64,000 nt of DNA, taken from Acridotheres tristis. Its lineage: Eukaryota; Chordata; Aves; Passeriformes; Sturnidae. Position numbers and translations under genes: made by a program. Positions within the stretch are counted from its first letter, which is position 1. Every line of letters begins with the position of its first letter. Of this stretch, positions 50,831 to 64,000 are shown piece by piece. The stretch covers positions 11,603,976 through 11,667,975 of the forward strand of contig CM072889.1 of NCBI GenBank assembly GCA_037013685.1, written 5' to 3'. The notes beneath the pieces are model-generated. The model was not told where the DNA came from. It made no database searches and saw nothing but the letters and a program-made list of their open reading frames with translations.

Positions 50831-51150
50831 TATAAAAGGGCAGTTTGCAGCTCTCGAAAGCTGATGCCACAGCAGAAGGAGCTGGAACGAAGTGGTGGGA
50901 TGCCTGAACCCCTCTGTGGAGACTTACGGTGTGGCAGAGCCTATTCCCTTCCCTGTTGACCTTCTGTGCCGTGGTCAGCAGCCTGGTTTGGGAGCAGTGG
51001 GATGAAGCAGGGCTGCAGTGTCCCCATCTCCCGTCCCACCTCCCGCCCATCCCCGCTCCGGGCGCTGCGGTCTCGGCTCTGCCCGGACCGGGCTCGGCTC
51101 CTGCGGGCTCTCAAAGCTCTGGCCTTTACTTCCCCTCCCCTAGTGCTTCC
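50831..51150 (+). promoter_or_regulatory. Orphan promoter-like element (TATA box plus CpG-dense cluster)
   Basis: TATAAAAGGG at 50831-50840 is a near-ideal TATA box. About 190-280 bp downstream lies a cluster (about 51028-51118) with roughly 11 CpG in 90 bp, in strong contrast to the AT-rich flank. Together they resemble a promoter and GC-rich first exon. No downstream coding exon was recognised, so the transcript, if any, is unknown. Confidence 0.35.
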
Positions 51151-54100
51151 CTCGCTGTGCTGATGTAACCGAGGCTGTTGCATAATAACCGAGTCCTCAG
51201 AATTACTTTCTCGTAGCTTTTGCCATGTGAAAGGAGTGGAGCCAGCAGTGCTGGCGATGTCCAGAGCCGGAGCCGCTGGAACATCTGATTCCATTGCCTC
51301 GGACAAGGAACTTGTCACTCTTCCCACTCTGTCTAATAACGAGAAATTCAGAAGTGTGTGCACACACTCTTGTATTGACTGAGCAGATAAAACCAACAAT
51401 TTTCCAGACAGAACTCATGCTTTTGCTAGACTTTTGCATTTGTTTTTAACAGTATGGGTCTGTAACCACAGTACTGAAGTAAAGATTTCTTATTTTAGGG
51501 AGCGACCTCAACAGCAACAACCTTTATGCAATTTACCAAAGAAATGTAAAATAACAAAAAGGATTTCAGTACTAAGTGGCACTTTGGGCTTTCTTTCAGA
51601 TCTGAGGAACAACTCTGTCAGACAGGAACAAATCTGCTAAAGCTAATGGAATTAGTTTAGTCTAAATAAGATTATAATTGGGTCTTTCTGTTTCTGCATT
51701 GCTCAAAAAAAAAAAAATCCCAGTAAACAACTTGAGGTCAAGTCTCCTCCTAGCTATGCCAGAACTATGTTGAAATTGGGGGAAATTGCCCCAAATTCAC
51801 ACTGCCTGATAGCCTACAGCACAAAAATGTTTGAATATACGTCTATGTTTCCTAGGTAGCCCTTTCAGAAGTTGACATATAATTAACAGTTCTAGTCTCT
51901 TACTAGAAATGCTGTTTTATTGGCTTCTTTGACTTCCTCGATGCACTGCAGACATTCCTTCCCCTGAGCTGCCCCAAGGTGGGAGGTTTCACAGCCTGAC
52001 CACAGCTGAGTTGAGGTTTTGGTTCTGTGTGTTGTGGAACTGTAATGCAGAGATGCTGCTCTGGTCCAAATTTGGATCTGAACTCCCTCAAAGCTTGGGG
52101 ATATTTGGAGGATTGTTTTTGTTTTTAAATCCATACAATCTTCTTCTTATAAATTGTGTGAATTTTGGACTCACTCTATTAATATGCAGCCTATTAGCAG
52201 AATAGCTGGTACTACCAACACAGAATCATAAATATTTCTACTGACAGGCCTGACATTCTAATTAATCTGATCATACGTAATAATAAATTGTAGTAATGCT
52301 TTGGACATATTTTTTAACTGGTGAGGCTGCTAATCAGTTTTGTTGAAGTGGCATTCACTGGGCTAGGGATTTACCTTGCTTGAAGGCAGTATTAATCCCT
52401 GGCTAAAAATATGACTATTTTTGTATTTCTGGAATCATCAAACTAACCTTTTTTTTTCTTTATTGCTTGTAGTGCAGAGAGGTGCAATGAAAGAAATCAA
52501 TTTATAGGAAACAGTCTGTCTATAGCATGAAAAATAATTTTGGGGTAGGTCTTAGTTTATTTTTGCTTTCTGAAGTCTTTGGTGAGTTAACAGCTGTGTG
52601 CTTAAAACACAGAAATGAGAACTAAATTGAACAACCTGTGATCATTTATTGTCACAGAAGCAGTGAAGTGCCTGTGTCTAATGCAGACCTATGTTTGGAG
52701 GCAAATTTTCTCTAGCCAGGAAGGGCTGAAAAGGGGAAGCTGGTTTCCATCCTGGTTTCTCAGAAGAGTGTGTGTGTTTTGGTTCTAAAGAAGGCAGGAA
52801 GTCAACACAGAGCTTTTGCCTGTTTTCTGCAGGATATCCCACTTCACTCTTGCCTGATACCTATTTCGTGCAGTATCTTCTGCCAATTTGCCTTCTAGCA
52901 CTGGTTTGCTATGGAAGCTTGTCCAGCATCTTTTATGCTCTGGTGAGACAAGGCTCTGTGAGACCTGCAGGTGCCTGCAGGGCTTGTGGATGGTTGGCTT
53001 TGACCAGCGTGAAATGATGGTTTCACATTCAGTGCCTTTGCTGAGCTACCACTGATGCAAACTGCCTCCACAGAATAAGCCCAATGTAAACTTTTCTCAA
53101 AGGATTGAGGAAAAAAGTTGGTCTCTGGCAATGAAATGATGCTTTTATTTTAGGCATCTCAATGTATAAGTGAGGAAGTAATCTGATTAGCACATTTGCT
53201 AGAGAAATGAACCAATGGGAAGGTGAAAATATTAATAAAAGATAGAGTTGATTTATACTCAAACTGGCCTTTAAATTTGCAATATATGCTGTAAGAACAT
53301 GCTTATATAACCTCTATTTCTATTCATAAAGGTTTATGTGGGTCTATATTGAATTATGCATTTAAAATTAATCCACTGAGGCAGCCCACTGAGATGCCAC
53401 TTCTCATTTAGTAACTGCATTAAGGACTTTGTGCTTCATTTAGAAACTGTGAGAAGCTTGCTTTGTGCTGTGGAGAGGAACTGGCCTGCCAGATTCAGCC
53501 TGGCTATTATAGGGTCTTTAAAACAACCATCTCTCTGTCTGTCTCTTTCCAAGTTACCAGTAAAAGTCTATTCTTGACTCGTGTGACGCCACTCATGCAG
53601 CTTGGCTGAACCTGACAGACCCAACCAACTCGTGTCAGATTCTTAGAAAAGATTAATGAAGATTTTCTTCAGGGGTTGGGAACAGCTGATTCTGCCTTTG
53701 CAAGGCTCTGGGGACCCAGAATGAACAGATGCACACATTAGGGCTTTTTACCAGCAGCTGTAATTCAGATTTATTAAGTGTTTTGTTTTTATAGCTTTTC
53801 CAGCTCCTCAGACGTTGCAAAAGGGTCAAGAGCTCTTCTAGATGTTTACACGGATTTTATTCTAAGAAATCTTAGACTCTTAGTTTGTCTGATTTGCATT
53901 CTCAGGGTGCAATTATGCTGCAGAAATGGCATTGTGAGGATCTCTTTTGAGTCTGAACTAAACTTCTTTGGCTTAAAAGTATACTAGTTCTGTATATCCA
54001 TACTAGTGTAAAATACAAAATGACATATCTACAAAGCCTATCTTGTTGATCACAAAAATGACTTCTTGTGGGAATGAGTGCCTTTATTGACTCTGGAACC

Positions 54101-57100
54101 TATTGTCTTCCAATTCTGCTTTTGGTTGTTATTATCATTAAGATAGTGCTTTGTGGCCTTAGTTTAAAAAACTTGTGAAATACCTGGCAAAGTTTTGTAT
54201 TTCTCATTCTGGGAACAGTGCTTATACTGCTAAAATATTCAAGTGTCTTCTGAATAATTAAGAAGTTAATTCTGTGAATACTGACACTGAAGAAATTTTC
54301 TCTCATACTGAGTTGTGTATCTTCTCTTCCATATTTCCCACTGCATTGTTCCCCATCCCTTGCATTCTCCACCTTGCAGATAGTTCAGAGCCACCTGGAA
54401 GTTCACCACCTTCTCTCACCTGCATGTTGGGCGATTGGTTGTCAGGCTGAAATTTGAAAGAAGGTGGTAGAAATATAAAAAAATAGTGGTTAAAAGTCAG
54501 CCCCCTTGTTCAAAACTCTCAGAGATTATGGACATGCAGGACCATATTGTAAGTAAAGTTCTGTATAAATCCAGGCTAAAAGTATAAATATTTGTAAGAA
54601 GAATATTCTCCTATTTTTACACTGTCTCCATTTACCAAATGTGTTTTGTTTGCTGCTTTATTTTTGTGTGAGAGAATTAATATGTGTGATTTACTAGAGG
54701 GAAGCTAAGTTGAAAAAATGGATTTTTATGTAAGTACAGAAAGTGCTTATTCCCCTGATCATTTTTATCTGCTACAGGATTAAATTCCATAGTCTAGATT
54801 CAGCTGCTATAAAAATTTTTCTCTTGCATGTGTGACTGTGCTCTAGTAGATGAAGGTTTCACTGCTGCAGGGTGTCACGCAGCCAGTCCCAGAGAGGACT
54901 TTGACTGTCAGGGCAGATACATTAAGTAAAATGCAGTAGGTAAGGTAAATAACATCTATATATAATACACATTATTTTAAAATGGTCTAGCCTTTGACAG
55001 ATCTGTGATGAAATTAAGACTGAAATCCTCAAAGTTATTTAGGTGTCTCATTAATGCAATGGAGAAATGGATGTCTGAGTATTTAGGGACCTGAAGTTAA
55101 ATCAGAAAATAATGAACGCCTTGAAGAAAGTATTATTGAAGATTAAAATAGATCAGAAACATCTTCCTTTAAGTCTCAACATTTTAAGGACTTCTTACAG
55201 ATTTCTTTGTGTTTAGATTAAGGGTAAATAAGATCATAAAATTAAATGTTCATTTTGATATGTGAAAAGCAACTGGTTGCATAACTGTCGAGTTATGAAA
55301 CCTATATTTTTGTCCTCTGCATTCTGAACATCTGTGGCCTATATTTAATTGTAGTTTCCATCTTCAGTTTGAAGAAACAATGTTTAGCCTGAAGACAAAA
55401 GTGATTTGTGTAGTGAAATCAGCTAAATAGTGTGACTGAGTCTCACTTGCTAATGGAAAAGGCATTTTTATACATCCTCTAACTTCGAAATTTTATTCAT
55501 TTGGTAGTTTAAATACAGTTAAGACTACTCTGCTATTCTGGACAATGTGAAAAGTGAAGGTATTAAGACATGGAGAGATTGTATCTCAAGAGGAACAGGT
55601 GCATAAGGATAGAAACATGGGGCCATATTGCAGCATCAATTTTTAAACAGAAATCAGTACTGATTCCAGTAGGAAGTAATTCTGGTAAAATATTGATGAA
55701 ATGATGTGATATGACCCATGGGCAGGAAATAAGGAAATGTGCAAAGTAAAGCAAGCCAGTAGAAGCAGGGAAAATAATATGAAATGAAGAAACAAAAGGA
55801 ATGAGCAACTTCAGAAGTAATACTTCTGAAAAGTCTGGAGAATTATTTAGAATAAAGGTTTTATATAGGGTGGCAACATGATAATGTCACTACCTTTCCC
55901 TTAGCAGTCCATAGAGCCAAATAGCTTCAGCCCAGATTTGCAGCTGTGATCTGTGTTTTGCAGTTGATGATATATGATGATATAATGGACTGGATGAGGT
56001 TTCTGTTTCAGTCAGCCTCCTTTTTTTGACATGTAATTCAAATCCAAATGCTAATCTGAATTTGTGACTCAGAAATCTCTAAGTGACATCCTTACCAGAG
56101 AAAGAAAAGATGGAGCCTTCATGTACAAATAAAAAGGTGATGTTTGAAGGATGTTTCTTAATTTTTAAAATGCAGGTAGTCAAGAACTTCTGAGATGTTT
56201 GTGTTCAATTTGCTTCCACATTATTGTAGCTGTTAAATTCAAGGTCTCCATAGGCTTCTTAGCCCATGTCTGAGTTGTAAATCAAGCTGTCTGCCAAGTA
56301 TACACTGCTGAAAACAAAGCAGTTTGGGAAGTTTTAATGGTTTTTAATTTTAAAACAAATTCTGTTGTTGTAAATCTCAGGTTTCCCAGGTGCAATCTTG
56401 AGGAGAGATCTTGAAGTAAAACTACAGTTTTCTCTGAACACAATGTGATTTATCTCCACAGAGGTAAGGAATTCTAAACTTCTGTTTCTGCCTGCACATC
56501 TCAGGAAATAGATAGTTGATTTGTCTGGCTTGGGATGGGCTGTTCAATAACGAGAGCTTGTTCATAGCCATGGCATTAAAGAGCCTTATCAGCGAGGTGT
56601 CCCACTTCACTGAATTGAAGGTGGAAGTATTACCATCTGCTATTAAAATGTAGCTTCTTATATTCTGCCAGAGACATAATAAGCATTTTGAGAGTTTTCT
56701 AACACATTGCCATTCATTTCCCCACATTGGATCTGTAGATTGAAAAGAACACAAAAAAGGAGCCCTCAAACATACGCCAATAACACATGCATATTTATGC
56801 AGCCAGCAGTTTCCTTGTTTAAGGAGAATACTCAAAGAATTAAATTTCATAATTTTCTGAAATAGCAAGGACATTTAAAGAGCATCTGTGGATTAGTCTG
56901 AGTAAGTTTGTTCTGTGAATTGCTTGAAAAGAAAACAGACTCTTCCTAGGTATCGCAACAAATTGTTCCCAGCGTTTCAGCTTAACACAGTAAATGAAAA
57001 TTCAGAGGAAGCAGCACAATATTGGATGAACCTGCTTCAGAACATTGGCTCAGGCCACAAAGCAAGTAATTAACAAGCTGAATGAAGCATTTAAGCCCAC

Positions 57101-60100
57101 GCCTTATCATTTATGTAACTAACCTTTGAGTTTTGGACGCACTGGTATGCTGCAGTGAAGCCTACACAGTGTTTCTTTTATGTGTGTGTATTGAGCAAAT
57201 GGAAATGCATACCCTACCATTTGTTTTTCACATTTTCAGCACTTATCAGAGTTCTCTGGCTGAGTGATCTTATATAGCAAAAATGTACGCCTCTTGGTCC
57301 TTTTTTCTGTAGTGCAGAATGAATCTAGACAAGCCTCAGCCTTGTTGTGTGTGGGGGGATGTATTCTACTTTTAAGGGTGCTTTTGAGCTTGTTTAAAGC
57401 ATCATTAGTAGCACTAGAAAAGAATTAATTGAATGCCACTTTTCACCAAAGAAGTGAGCAACAAAAAGAGTGACGGGGATTCTGCAAAATCCTTGTTTAT
57501 GGAGGCAGCCTTCAAAAACAGCTTTGAAAACAAATCAGGAATGCTGTGAACCAATGAGGTCTCAAAAGACGTAGTTTCCATCCTTGTCACACATCTGTTT
57601 TCCCCATCCTGAGAAATACTGGGCATGTTAGGAATGCTGGGACTGCTGATGACATTAGTTTCCTACAGAGCTTGTGAGATAGAAGTGGAATGTAACATCA
57701 CCTCTGCACTTGGGAAATGAGTCATTTTGCTTATTAATGCTCTCACTTTTGTCTCTCCCTCCTGTTCTTTTCTCCACCACTTTATAACCAGACTTATTTG
57801 GAACTCTTGTGAGACAAACACCATTTCTCCTTGGCAGGAGGAAAATAAAATAGCATACTTAACATGGTTATATAACACACTGCTACGCATGCCTAAAATG
57901 AGGTCATTTTGATTAATATATTTATCTGGTGTGCTGCTGTAACAGGACATGTAATTGTGATTAAAAGACCACCATTTTCTTTAGTCTCTTTGCAATAGCC
58001 TGTGGTTTTTGTAACTAATATCCCTGAACCTGATGGGAGTTAGTTGCTAGTTATGTCATAATTTGTGCCCTTGGGCTATGGTCCTAGCCTTGCAAACCTC
58101 AGAAAATCATTGTAGTGTGGAAACAGAATTTCCTTCCTCTCTTCTTTCCTCTGTCAGAAGTTAGGTAAGAATTCTGCACTAATTATGTTTATTAGAAGTA
58201 ATCCAGCAACATATGCATAGGAGGAGGAAAGAGAACAGGGCAAACTGTGGAATTCCTTAAAGTTGGAAATGTTGCTGGATGATGGAGAAAGTAAAAAGAC
58301 GAGACGAGTGCTAAAGCCAGTTAGAGTGAGCCAGGAGAAAAAGTAGAGCAGCATGCTGCAAATGTCTCTAGTATCATCTGTGGGAAAGAGAGAACCGGTA
58401 GAATCTGCTTTTGGAATACAAGCAGATGTATTTTTCTTTTGGGATGTTGAACTGCCATTCTTCAAAGTTCTGACGCATCCGGTTCTATTTCGGTTTGATG
58501 ACTCCTAACTAGACATGTTAGGCGGCTGCTGCTCAGAAGCCAGCATTTAAAAACACTGTTTTTCTGTTCGACTCTTTCTGGCAAAAAGCTCATTATTCAA
58601 GTACTTGCTCTAACCTTTAGTTACCCTGGTTGCATAACTGGAAAGCAGCATCCCACCATGCACTTCTGTGACCCAGTTGTGCCTTTCCAGTAGTGACTTT
58701 ATGAGTTATGAAAGGTGTGTCTGCCACACTGCTAGAGAAACATTTACTCTACTGACCCTGATTTCCTAAATATTATATAGTCATTGTACACTAAGGAGTA
58801 AAAAACAATGTAAAAGCTTGTGGAAAAACCTCCCTAATTCCACTAGGTTGAAAACCCCTGTGTTTTGCTCTTTAGCCTTGATAGTGTTTGGACTTCTCAT
58901 TGATAAAAAAATACTTGTAGAACCAATTTTAAAATCATTAATGCTTCAGTAATCTTTCAAAATGAATTTTAGATGATACATTCAGTACTAATACTCACAG
59001 TACAAATCATTGACTCATCCAAGGAAGAGCCTGAATAACAATTGCTTTGTTGAACTGATTTGTAGTCTAAATTGTGATGTGCAGCTTTCACATTTTCTAG
59101 ACTGTCTGAAGATTTGCTAAAATCTTTCCACATTATTGTATCATCTATTACCCTGTATTCTACTCATGATAAAACCTCCCTGTGGATGAGAATGAATTTC
59201 TAATATCACATAGAGAAAATTGTTTATTGCTAGCATTACTTTTACAAAATCTTTCTGCAGCTCATAGAAAACACAAAAGAGACATGTGCTTGGTTTTCTT
59301 TGCCATCACATAATACAGCATAAGTCAGTTATATAAATAAAGTCACTTACATAAATAGCTTAATTCTCGTTTCATTTATATGGAATTATAAATCAAGAGC
59401 AGATCTACTGAAACAAAAGATGTTACACTGGCATAAAACTGGTATTGACAGCATGTGCATACTTTCATGATATAGATTCTTTCAGCCAGTGATTTTTGGG
59501 CTTTAACAACTTGAAAATCATCCTATCCTAAGAAATCAAGTATTTAGTGCATGTCAGCTGAAGGCCGGTGTTCATAGCAAAGCTTGTTCTTTACATCAGT
59601 TTTCTAGTAGTCTCTGTACATTAATTTTTGATATTAATATACAATTTATCTGTGTGGTTAAAATATAACATTACTCCTGTCTAGTAGGCATGATGTAACC
59701 ACTTCTTCCGTTGTGTAGGTTTTAGAGAACTTAATATTAGTGACTGATGATAAAAGCCTGTTTGAAAATCAGAAAGACCTTTAAAAACCCATCCTAGCTC
59801 TACAATGGTTTAAAAAAGCAATTTCTACTCTTGTTTCATCTGTATATGTGGCCAAGAAGCTGAGAGAAGGCATTCCTTACCTTGTCCTTGGTTGTGAGTA
59901 GTATGGAGCAAAGACCAGGTAATCCATGGTTTCTACAGAGGCTAAAGAATTGTTGAAACTAAGAAGTCAGCTCCTCTTTTGAAGATAAAAACTGTTGTCA
60001 TTATACCTTCCACCCAGTCACACAGAGACATGGCACATTAAGAGATATTCTAGGGTTTTGTGGAATCATTCACAGAATAAAAGCAAGTTACTGACAACAT

Positions 60101-62659
60101 TTCAAAGGTGTGGCAGGTCACAGCCAGGAGCTGCCCCATGGCCTTCCCTTTGCCCAGTGTGACACAGGGTCCTGATCCCATGCACACAAAGTCACCACAG
60201 GGTCTTGTGTCAGGAAACTGGGGAGCAAAGGCTGACTGGAAGCTGTGGTTTTCCTTTAACTGCTTTACAGGATAGAACCAATCCAAAATTGCTAATAATC
60301 TTTTTAATATGAAGCATTATGTAAGTGTAGATGACTTTAGCATATTTCAAATACCGTTTGAATCAATCTGTGTAGGTACACTGTTACAAAATGAGAACAT
60401 AGTGAGAAAGTAGTTGGGAAATATTTTGCTATCCTATATTTGGGTTAAATTCTGTTTCATATTGCCTCTAAACCCCTCTTTCTTATAACCACTCTTAAAC
60501 CTTTCAAAACTAAAGTTATGACTTAAAAACAATAGTTTAAATCAACACATTCCCAAGAAAAGCTCCAGTTTTGACTATTTACTATTTCCTGATGAAAACG
60601 CACTTCAACCAAAACTTCCTGTGATCACACAGATGTACACAATGTATTTTGTTACAGATAACAGAGGCTTTGACATAATGAGCTGTAGGCTCACCATAGG
60701 CCTTAGCCTGTGCCCTGGATTCTAAAGTGAATGCAGAGCCTGCACAAGCTTACATAAGAGGCCAGCAAGGCAACCTCTGACCCCAGCAGTGGCTGGGGCT
60801 TAGGGAGCAAATCACAAACATGCTACATCTTGCCTAAATGACAAGATAAAAGAAGCAGTCTATATGTAGCTTCCAAAAAATTTCAGATCTTCATATTTTT
60901 TGTAGAATAAACTCTTATTATTAGGTTTATGAATAAAGGTATTCTCTAGCATTCTCTGCAAAGTTCAGTTTGATAGCCCAGTGGACCTTCATAAGCAGTC
61001 ATCACTGAAAACAGTCCTTTCATCACCACACAGACACAGCTTAAATGTGGCTGGGATGCATTCCTGCCTGAGATGGTAAATGAAAAGGTATCCTGGTCAT
61101 AGGTTTAAATCAGAGCAACCTGTAAAGCAAATAATAATGCATCAGAGGAACCAAAGCCCAGAGAAGTGCAGGGTAGTGCAGTAAGCCAGGCCTTCTTCAG
61201 CTCCCAATCTTTTTACTTTACCAGAACAACAAAGGAAGAGAGGAGGGGAAATAAAGCCAAGCCCAAAAACCCCCCATAAAACAGCAGCACTTGCTGTCCT
61301 CTTTTACAACATCAGAGGTTTGAATAACTTAATTACTATGGTAGGACTTCTTCACTTCAAGTGTTGTTGTGTGACAGGATATAGGAGTTGTTCTTTGTTC
61401 CTTTATCTAAAACACCTGCAAAAAGCAGCTCCCATGTAATATTTGTTCACCTCTGTAGTTGTTATGCAAGCCAAAGAGTAAAGAAGACAAAAATTTTAAT
61501 TAGGAAACAACTCTCCACACAGACTTCGTTGGTACAACATAGTTATAAGTACATCTACAAACACGTACAGGTTCTTTGGACTATGATTTTTTAAAATATA
61601 TTTTATATGACAATGCAAACAAATCCGGAAAAAAACAAATTACTTCAAACTTATGTAGAGGTAGCTGAACAGTACTCTGTCCAGTGATATGAGAGTATAA
61701 CTTAAGTTTCATTTCAAGTTCATTACAGTGCACAAAAGGATGTTTTACAAACAAATGGATTATACAAGTCCACAAAACTTTTCATTTAAAATGGCTTGAG
61801 AGATATATTTCTGGCACTCTTGTAACCACATAGCTTGATGGAATTAAATTGGACAAGTATATGATTCCAAATTAAGACATCTTACACAGATAGTCTTTTG
61901 CTCCTTATTTTTGTACTTCTCCTGTTCCTTATCAGGGAATTATAGAAGCTATTACATTGTTTTTGCTACACTTCTGCTCTGTAAACCTTTGTTCTGCAAA
62001 CTGAATGTAAAGATTAAAAGGTGCATATGTTTTATATTTATAAAATATATGGCTATGACTATTAAAAAGCTCAAGAATGGCAATAACATAATACAGGCAC
62101 TTCTATGTGAGGGTTACTTTAGACCTTATGAAAATCCAACATTAGTAAGCACTTCACATGATACCTGGATGAGTAAGTCAATGTAATAATTCAGGTTTTT
62201 ATTATCCACCATTTTAATCCTGTCTAAGCAGATTAGTTTCTTTCTCCTTTCAGACAATATTTATTTAGCAAAGTGTTTCAAGAGAGTGACTTTGCTCAAA
62301 CTACCATTTTGCTATTGCCATAAGACTTCCAGTGATTTACTGGGCTGTGGAAATAAACCCCAGTTCCTAAACCAGGTGCTGCACTAGTTACAGTTTCAGC
62401 TGTGAATTAAATGAGAACTAAGAGGTTGAAAAGAGGGACTGTGTTTATCTGATGTAGGACTTGGGGGAAATGGGGAGCACTACCCTAAGTGCATATAGGT
62501 CCATGGGGGTTTTTATGCACAAAAAAACCCTATAGTTAAATTTCACTTTCTTTTTTAAATAAGTGTTTGTGAACATGTTCTCCATTCCTAAACATTGCAT
62601 TTAAATACAACTCCTCTCATTGATTTAAACACCAGTAAAACTTCAGCACCAAGTAGAAA

Positions 62660-62864
62660 TAATTAAAAAGAAAATTTTTCACCATGAGAACAATCAGCCA
62701 TTGGAATATTCTTCCCAGGGAAGTGTTGGACTTCCCAACATTGGACACTTGTAAGATTTGGCTGGATAGCCTGCTGGACCGTCTTGTCTAGACCATGCTT
62801 TTGCCAAGAAAAGTTGGACCAGCTGATCCTTGAGGTCCCTTCCATCCTGGGATTCTATGATTCT
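62660..62864 (+). mobile_element. CR1-type LINE, truncated copy with recognisable 3' end
   Basis: The order GGAATATTCTTCCCAGGGA, TTGGCTGGATAGCC, then GATCCTTGAGGTCCCTTCCA and finally GGGATTCTATGATTCTGA matches the 3' untranslated end of avian CR1, including the terminal ATTCTATG/ATTCTG short repeats. It is 5' truncated, as is usual for CR1. No reverse-transcriptase coding part is present. Confidence 0.8.
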
Positions 62865-63547
62865 GAAAAGACCACCTAAAACAGAACTCAACTCTATGAA
62901 GCTCTTTCTCTACAGCACAGATTAAGACAGACCTGCTACATCCAAATCCACTTTTTTTAAAAAGATTGTTTTAATCTTTGGATTAATAAATCCATGGTTG
63001 AGGTGTTCTGTCAGTAAGCAGTCATACAGGACAGAAGGACATCAGCCATTCAGTCTGACAGCCGGCATCTCTTATTGCTACATTGTAATGGAAGATAGCA
63101 GCACTTAAAGTAATTACAGAAAAAAAGCAAGAGGAATTTCTACAACTAACACCAGTATGTCACCTAAGACTTACCATAAAGGCCTATCACACCATTTTAT
63201 CATTTCATTATTAAAACTACTGAACTACTGTCTAAGTAGCCTATGCATTACTTATGCCCCCACAACGATTAATCAATACTTCTGACCACACAGGAAATGC
63301 AAGTTTGAGCCATGATTTGGTCTATTGGGATTTTCATTTCTAGCAGATGAGCAAGACTGGTTATAAAACTAGGTTTGGTGCCCAGAAAAATGTGAGCAGC
63401 TTAAATAAAACATTCCTCCAATTAGTATTTTATCTGATCAATGCTATTTCTATAATTAAACTGGAGGTATTTTTAAATCTGTTCAGCTGTTTATTCATGC
63501 CTGTGATAAACGTTGCATTTACATCCTTGTGCTTATTTATGCAACTG

Positions 63548-63565
63548 AAAAAAAAAAAAAAAAAA
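63548..63565. repeat. Poly-A run (18 A)
   Basis: A homopolymer in non-coding DNA. No retroposed gene copy was recognised upstream of it. Confidence 0.9.
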
Positions 63566-64000
63566 TCAGTGATAGTGTGGCATACCTAAGTTTTTTTTTG
63601 GTCTTAAATATCATTACTGAAATTTTACCACCTCAACATAATGAAGGCTAAGGGTACTCCTTGTCCAGTTTTTCTTGGACAGGTTTGTGTTCTTTATCTA
63701 TATCTTCCTCAGTATTATTTTTCATTTCTGATGGAATTTGCAGACTTTAGCCATTAATCTAGGATGTGTGGCCATAAAGCAGCCCTAGAGAAAATGCTAC
63801 TGTACCTGTACAGTTCTGCATCTGTACTGTACAGATGGAACTTGGATTTGCTGTGCATATGCAGATCACCTGTTTGCATTAAATGCAGTAGGTCAAGTGT
63901 TTCCAGACTGCAACAAATGCACTGGGTGTTCACGATGCAGGGCAGGTACACAAGTCTCTGCTTGGAAATTCTGGCAGCTTTACTCAAGGCTAACAGAAAA

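Larger units (their letters stand above)
46266..64000. other. Non-coding flank downstream of the gene (17.7 kb)
   Basis: No coding exon chain can be supported on either strand. Open frames here are short, without domain-like features, and lack exon borders that connect. Items of note inside are the CTCF-like motif (47069), the TATA/CpG pair (50831-51120), the CR1 3' end (62660-62864) and a poly-A run (63548). A gene with tiny exons or a long non-coding RNA could be missed by eye. Confidence 0.5.

Noticed and set aside
50941..51399. 152-codon minus-strand frame over the CpG cluster at 51 kb.
   Set aside because: The Arg/Ser-rich middle is simply the translation of CpG-rich DNA. The TATA box points the other way.
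56422..56874. 150-codon minus-strand open frame in the downstream flank.
   Set aside because: No domain, signal peptide or family resemblance. Length is compatible with chance over 17 kb and six frames.

Overview
This window looks like vertebrate nuclear DNA, most likely from a bird and probably a songbird. Coding sequence is sparse and split into short exons with GT-AG borders. Introns run to 15.6 kb. The interspersed repeats are a CR1-type LINE 3' end and decayed LTR remnants that resemble avian endogenous retroviruses. Nothing bacterial, no operons and no CRISPR are present. The organism call rests on the repeats and gene style and was not checked against any database.

The window holds one recognisable protein-coding gene, on the + strand. 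It can be assembled by eye into 12 coding exons between 5923 and 44292. Every exon junction keeps the reading frame, and the predicted protein is about 984 residues. It belongs to the CRACD / CRACDL / KIAA1210 family, whose best-studied member, CRACD, inhibits actin capping protein. Family blocks seen here are a basic N-terminal patch, an SHDS block, a SEDDGLPRSPPE block, an ARHRIA block, an APAWQR block, an NPFGVRLRR block and two C-terminal EPxW...AKxKxK blocks. The Glu/Arg-rich middle known from CRACD is absent, and the large exon 9 is Ser-rich and acidic. For that reason I favour the KIAA1210 branch over CRACD, but I cannot exclude CRACDL.

Layout: 1-5600 is upstream non-coding DNA with an LTR remnant near 2-2.5 kb. 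A CCAAT box and a CpG-rich first exon lie at 5.65-5.96 kb. Intron 1 (6-21.5 kb) carries a (CACT)n microsatellite fused to a minus-strand LTR remnant, followed by a perfect hairpin. Exons 2-12 run from 21.5 to 44.3 kb. A 3' UTR of about 2 kb follows. From 46.3 kb to the end I find no coding gene. That stretch holds a TATA-box plus CpG-cluster pair near 50.8-51.1 kb that looks like a promoter without a visible gene, a CTCF-like motif near 47.07 kb and a CR1 3' end near 62.7 kb.

I did not find a convincing new biological system. The points most worth a second look are the paired C-terminal motif of the protein, the alternative N-termini, and the orphan promoter-like element at 50.8 kb.
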